Shown here: positions 5,658 to 7,814 of the stretch, in pieces
Position numbering within the stretch: position 1 is the stretch's first letter
Layout: each line of letters opens with the position of its first letter
Source: Pseudofrankia asymbiotica
GTDB taxonomy: Bacteria; Actinomycetota; Actinomycetes; Frankiales; Frankiaceae
Assembly (NCBI RefSeq): GCF_001983105.1
Contig: NZ_MOMC01000043.1
Coordinates: 117,823-125,636 of the forward strand
Reading direction: 5' to 3'
DNA: 7,814 bases
Translations under genes and position numbers: made by a program
The notes under the pieces: model-generated
What the model was told of the DNA's origin: nothing
Seen by the model: only the letters and a program-made list of their open reading frames with translations
Database searches by the model: none

Positions 5658-6842
5658 TCAGCGCACAGGCCAGCCGGTGTAACCCTCGGCCAGGTAGGCC
5701 GAGCCGGCGCGCGAGGACACGAGGCTGGTCAGCTCGCCGAGCTGGCGTCGCTCGTCGAAGGCGGACTCGCCGCCGGCCCGGTGCAGCATGGTCGTCATCC
5801 AGTAGGAGAAGTGCTGGGCCCTCCAGACCCGGTCGAGGGCCCGGTCGGTATACGTCTCCAGCCCGGCGGCGTCGTTCTTCAGCAGCGCCCGCTCGATGCC
5901 CTCGGCGAGCAGGCGGGCGTCGGCGAGCGCGAGGTTGAGGCCCTTCGCGCCGGTCGGCGCCACGGTGTGCGCGGCGTCGCCGGCGAGCAGCAGCCGCCCG
6001 TGGCGCAGCGGGGTCTGCACGAAGCTGCGGAAGGGCAGCACGGTCCGCTCGATGACCGGCCCCTCCCGCAGGCGGAAGCCGTCCGCGCCGGCCAGCCGGG
6101 TCTGCAGCTCGTCCCAGATCCGGTCGTCGGACCAGTCGTCCGGGTTCTCGCCCGGGTCGCACTGGACGTACATCCGCTGCACCGCCTCGGTCCGCTGGCT
6201 GATCAGCGCGAACCCGGCCGGGGACCGGGCGTAGATCAGCTCGGGCGCACTGCGGGGGGCCTCGACGAGCACGCCGAACCAGGCGTACGGGTACTCGCGG
6301 AAGAACTGCGTGGCACCGGTGACCAGCGCCCGGCAGACGCTGCGGGAGCCGTCCGCGCCGACGACCAGGTCCGCCGTGACCTCGTGCCGGTGGCCGTCCG
6401 CGTCGGAGTACCGCACCGTCGGGGCGGTCAGGACGTCGGCGACCTCGGTGTCACTGATGCCGTAGCGCAGGTCCGCGCCGGCCGCGGTGCGGGCGCGGTG
6501 CAGGTCGGCGAAGACGTCGGTCTGGGGATACAGCCAGCACGAGGCGCCCGCCAGGTCCTCGAAGTCGATCCGGTGGCTGGTCCCGTCGAAGCGCAGCGAG
6601 ATGCCCTCGTGCCGGTGGCCGTCGCGCAGGACCCGGTCGAGCCCGGAGTCGACGAGCAGGCGCACGCTGTCGCGTTCCAGGATGCCGGCGCGGTGGGTCG
6701 TGGAGATCGTGTGCGCGTCCCGGTTGTCGAGCACGACGCTGTCGATCCCGGCCAGGTGCAGCAGGTGGGCGACCATCAGCCCGGCCGGGCCGCCGCCGAC
6801 GATGGCGACCCGGGTCCGGGTGCGGCTACTGGCCGCGGTCAT
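5658..6842 (-). CDS. pobA: 4-hydroxybenzoate 3-monooxygenase (PobA)
   Basis: A 394-aa flavoprotein that converts 4-hydroxybenzoate to protocatechuate with O2 and NAD(P)H. FAD motifs are GGGPAG (16-21), GADG with Asp164-Gly165, and AGDAAHTVAPTGAKGLNLA with Asp289. By comparison with the Pseudomonas enzyme as I remember it, all classical active-site residues are kept with an offset of +3: Tyr204 (Tyr201), Ser215 (Ser212), Arg217 (Arg214), Arg223 (Arg220), Pro296 (Pro293) and Tyr388 (Tyr385). The family block RVWRAQHFSYWMTTMLHR is also present. Length equals the family norm. ATG at 6842 overlaps the pcaJ stop (ATGA, 6842-6839). The frame stays open upstream through pcaJ, but only this start fits the family. 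It is the last gene of a minus-strand pca operon and supplies protocatechuate to it. Cofactor preference was not determined. Confidence 0.93.
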   Translation of the reverse strand: MTAASSRTRTRVAIVGGGPAGLMVAHLLHLAGIDSVVLDNRDAHTISTTHRAGILERDSVRLLVDSGLDRVLRDGHRHEGISLRFDGTSHRIDFEDLAGASCWLYPQTDVFADLHRARTAAGADLRYGISDTEVADVLTAPTVRYSDADGHRHEVTADLVVGADGSRSVCRALVTGATQFFREYPYAWFGVLVEAPRSAPELIYARSPAGFALISQRTEAVQRMYVQCDPGENPDDWSDDRIWDELQTRLAGADGFRLREGPVIERTVLPFRSFVQTPLRHGRLLLAGDAAHTVAPTGAKGLNLALADARLLAEGIERALLKNDAAGLETYTDRALDRVWRAQHFSYWMTTMLHRAGGESAFDERRQLGELTSLVSSRAGSAYLAEGYTGWPVR

Positions 6843-7531
6843 GATGTCCCCACCGCGACGCCGAGCCGAGCGCGCAGCTCGGCGACCGTGGCGCCGAAGG
6901 TCTGCCGCGCGACCACGCCGCGCGGCGTGACGTCCAGGACGGCGAGGTCCGTGTACAGACGGGTGACACAGCCGGCGGCGGTGAGGGGGTAGGTGCAGGC
7001 CTGGACGAGCTTCGGGGCGCCGTTCCTGGTGAACAGCGTCATCATCACGTAGACGCTTCTGGCGCCGATGGCCAGGTCCATCGCGCCGCCGACGGCGGGG
7101 ATGTCGTCCGGCTCGCCGGTGTGCCAGTTGGCGAGGTCCCCGGTGACGGAGACCTGGTAGGCGCCGAGGACGCAGACGTCGAGGTGGCCGCCGCGCATCA
7201 TCGCGAAGGAGTCGGCGTGGTGGAAGTAGGCCGCGCCGGGCAGCTCGGTGACCGGGATCTTGCCGGCGTTGGTGAGATCGGGGTCGACCTGGTCGCCGAG
7301 GGCGGCCGGACCCATGCCGAGCATGCCGTTCTCGGTGTGCAGGACGATGCCGCTGGCGGGATCCAGATGGTCGGCGACCCTGGTGGGCTGGCCGATGCCG
7401 AGGTTCACGTAGGACCCCGCCGGGATGTCCCCGGCGATCAGCGCGGCCAGCTCGTCGGGGGCGAGCGGGCCGCGGTCGGTGTGCTCGACCGTCACGGACG
7501 GCTCGATCACTATGTCGCGCGATGCCATCAT
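6839..7531 (-). CDS. pcaJ: 3-oxoadipate CoA-transferase beta subunit (PcaJ)
   Basis: A 230-aa small subunit of a two-component family I CoA-transferase. With an alpha subunit (PcaI) it moves CoA from succinyl-CoA to 3-oxoadipate, the penultimate step of the beta-ketoadipate pathway. The catalytic glutamate is Glu67 in HTENGMLGMG. NLGIGQPT (43-50), GGHLDVCVLGAYQVS and GGAMDLAIGA are family blocks. Two adjacent ATG codons (7531 and 7528) lie behind GGGAG (complement of 7536-7540); the second gives the better 7-nt spacing, the first gives the ATGA overlap with the upstream mini-ORF. The stop overlaps the pobA start. Acetoacetate CoA-transferase is the main alternative; neighbouring pcaC and pobA favour 3-oxoadipate. 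The required alpha-subunit gene is not intact upstream, which is unusual. Confidence 0.88.
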   Translation of the reverse strand: MMASRDIVIEPSVTVEHTDRGPLAPDELAALIAGDIPAGSYVNLGIGQPTRVADHLDPASGIVLHTENGMLGMGPAALGDQVDPDLTNAGKIPVTELPGAAYFHHADSFAMMRGGHLDVCVLGAYQVSVTGDLANWHTGEPDDIPAVGGAMDLAIGARSVYVMMTLFTRNGAPKLVQACTYPLTAAGCVTRLYTDLAVLDVTPRGVVARQTFGATVAELRARLGVAVGTS

Positions 7532-7662
7532 CGGGCTCCCTTGACGGTGTAGTGACGGGCTTGGACTGCCACGACCCGGTCGACCCGGTCGACGGGGACA
7601 CCGGGGACACCGGAGCCGGCGACCGCCGCTCCGGCGGTGCCCAGCACCGGAGCCCGGCTCAT
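7528..7662 (-). pseudogene. 44-codon ORF, probable in-frame deletion remnant of the CoA-transferase alpha-subunit gene (pcaI)
   Basis: The ORF begins at ATG 7662, overlapping the pcaC stop (ATGA), and ends at TGA 7530-7528, overlapping the pcaJ start (ATGA). That is exactly the place expected for pcaI. An intact alpha subunit is about 220-260 residues; this one is 44. Its N-terminus (MSRAPVLGTAGAAVAG) resembles the first helix of alpha subunits, which usually read like A-x-E-A-V-A-D/G-I. Its C-terminal half (PGVPVDR ... RVVAVQ) resembles the terminal PGVFVDRVV segment of such subunits. The glycine-rich CoA-binding core is absent. Two 9-nt tandem duplications lie at the join. The alternatives are a genuine small coupled ORF or an assembly collapse. 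The resemblance is from memory of the family, not an alignment. Confidence 0.5.
7572..7613. repeat. Two adjacent 9-nt tandem duplications inside the 44-codon ORF
   Basis: CGACCCGGT occurs at 7572-7580 and 7581-7589 followed by CGAC. Directly after it GGGGACACC occurs at 7594-7602 and 7603-7611 followed by GG. On the coding strand they give GVP-GVP and VDR-VDR, so the frame is preserved. They look like slippage or repair duplications at a deletion join. Confidence 0.85.
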
Positions 7663-7814
7663 CGGCGGGCCTCTGCGTCGGCCTCCTCGGTGAGCACCCG
7701 CTGGGCGATCCGGAACGCGGTGTTGGCGTCCGGAACGCCGCAGTAGATCGCGCTCTGCAGGATGACCTCCTTGATCTCGTCGGTCGTCAGGCCACCACGC
7801 AGCGCCGCGCGCAC
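7659..7814 (-). CDS. pcaC: 4-carboxymuconolactone decarboxylase, C-terminal part (PcaC domain; runs off right edge)
   Basis: Fifty-one codons are visible before the stop (complement of 7659-7661), on the minus strand. The sequence includes LTTDEIKEVILQSAIYCGVP followed by DANTAFRIAQRVL and an acidic tail. This is the conserved C-terminal helix pair of the AhpD-like carboxymuconolactone decarboxylase family, with the PcaC-type AIYCGVP and NTAF blocks. The enzyme decarboxylates gamma-carboxymuconolactone to 3-oxoadipate enol-lactone in protocatechuate breakdown. The N-terminus lies outside the window, so a fused enol-lactonase/decarboxylase (PcaL), common in actinomycetes, cannot be excluded. 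Its stop overlaps the start of the 44-codon ORF. It is the most upstream visible gene of the minus-strand pca operon. Confidence 0.88.
   Translation of the reverse strand: MRAALRGGLTTDEIKEVILQSAIYCGVPDANTAFRIAQRVLTEEADAEARR

Noticed and set aside
5781..6992. 403-codon plus-strand frame opposite pobA
   Set aside because: Low-complexity V/G/R-rich translation with no domain, lying antisense to a fully motif-supported gene; typical GC-rich shadow.
6842..7610. Extension of the pobA frame upstream as a 650-codon protein
   Set aside because: The extra N-terminal part is an Arg/Pro/Gly-rich out-of-frame reading of pcaJ; the FAD motif and family length fix the start at 6842.
7572..7613. Short repeats as a CRISPR array or attachment site
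   Set aside because: Units are only 9 nt, directly tandem without spacers, and lie inside an open frame.

Overview
The window is very GC-rich, with G or C in nearly every third codon position and long open frames on the antisense strand. It uses GTG as well as ATG starts and packs genes with ATGA/GTGA stop-start overlaps. This suggests a high-GC actinomycete chromosome, of the Frankia / Pseudonocardia / soil-actinomycete type. That is an inference from composition and gene style; no taxonomic marker is present. The whole window looks like aromatic-compound catabolism. I saw no tRNA, rRNA, CRISPR array, insertion sequence or phage gene.

Left edge (1-143): a probable divergent gene starts at 42 on the minus strand and runs off the window. 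A short intergenic region with a weak promoter-like element and an imperfect inverted repeat follows. Left block, plus strand (144-5586): five genes. They are a class A FAD-dependent aromatic monooxygenase, a fumarylacetoacetate-hydrolase (FAH) family enzyme, an NAD-type short-chain dehydrogenase, an alpha/beta-hydrolase of the 2,6-dihydroxypseudooxynicotine hydrolase / Ayg1 type, and a cyclase-family (PF04199) metallohydrolase-like protein. FAH to SDR and hydrolase to cyclase are joined by 4-nt stop-start overlaps. A 317-nt gap after the monooxygenase holds a strong stem-loop and two tiny overlapping ORFs leading into the FAH gene.

Middle (5587-5657): a convergent intergenic region with two hairpins. 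One is a perfect 14-bp stem, probably a bidirectional terminator.

Right block, minus strand (7814 to 5658, transcribed right to left): the 3' end of pcaC (4-carboxymuconolactone decarboxylase), a 44-codon ORF that looks like an in-frame deletion remnant of the CoA-transferase alpha-subunit gene (pcaI), pcaJ (3-oxoadipate CoA-transferase beta subunit), and pobA (4-hydroxybenzoate 3-monooxygenase with all classical substrate-site residues). Every junction in this block is an ATGA overlap, so it reads as one translationally coupled operon for 4-hydroxybenzoate to protocatechuate to 3-oxoadipate.

How the genes may work together: the right block is the known protocatechuate branch of the beta-ketoadipate pathway, but the CoA-transferase alpha subunit is missing here. 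The left block has an FAD hydroxylase and three different hydrolytic or C-C-cleaving enzyme types but no ring-cleavage dioxygenase. It may therefore be an uncharacterised route for an acyl-substituted polyhydroxy-aromatic or heteroaromatic compound, in which the ring or its side chain is opened hydrolytically. That pathway is an inference; the family assignments are well supported, the substrates are not.
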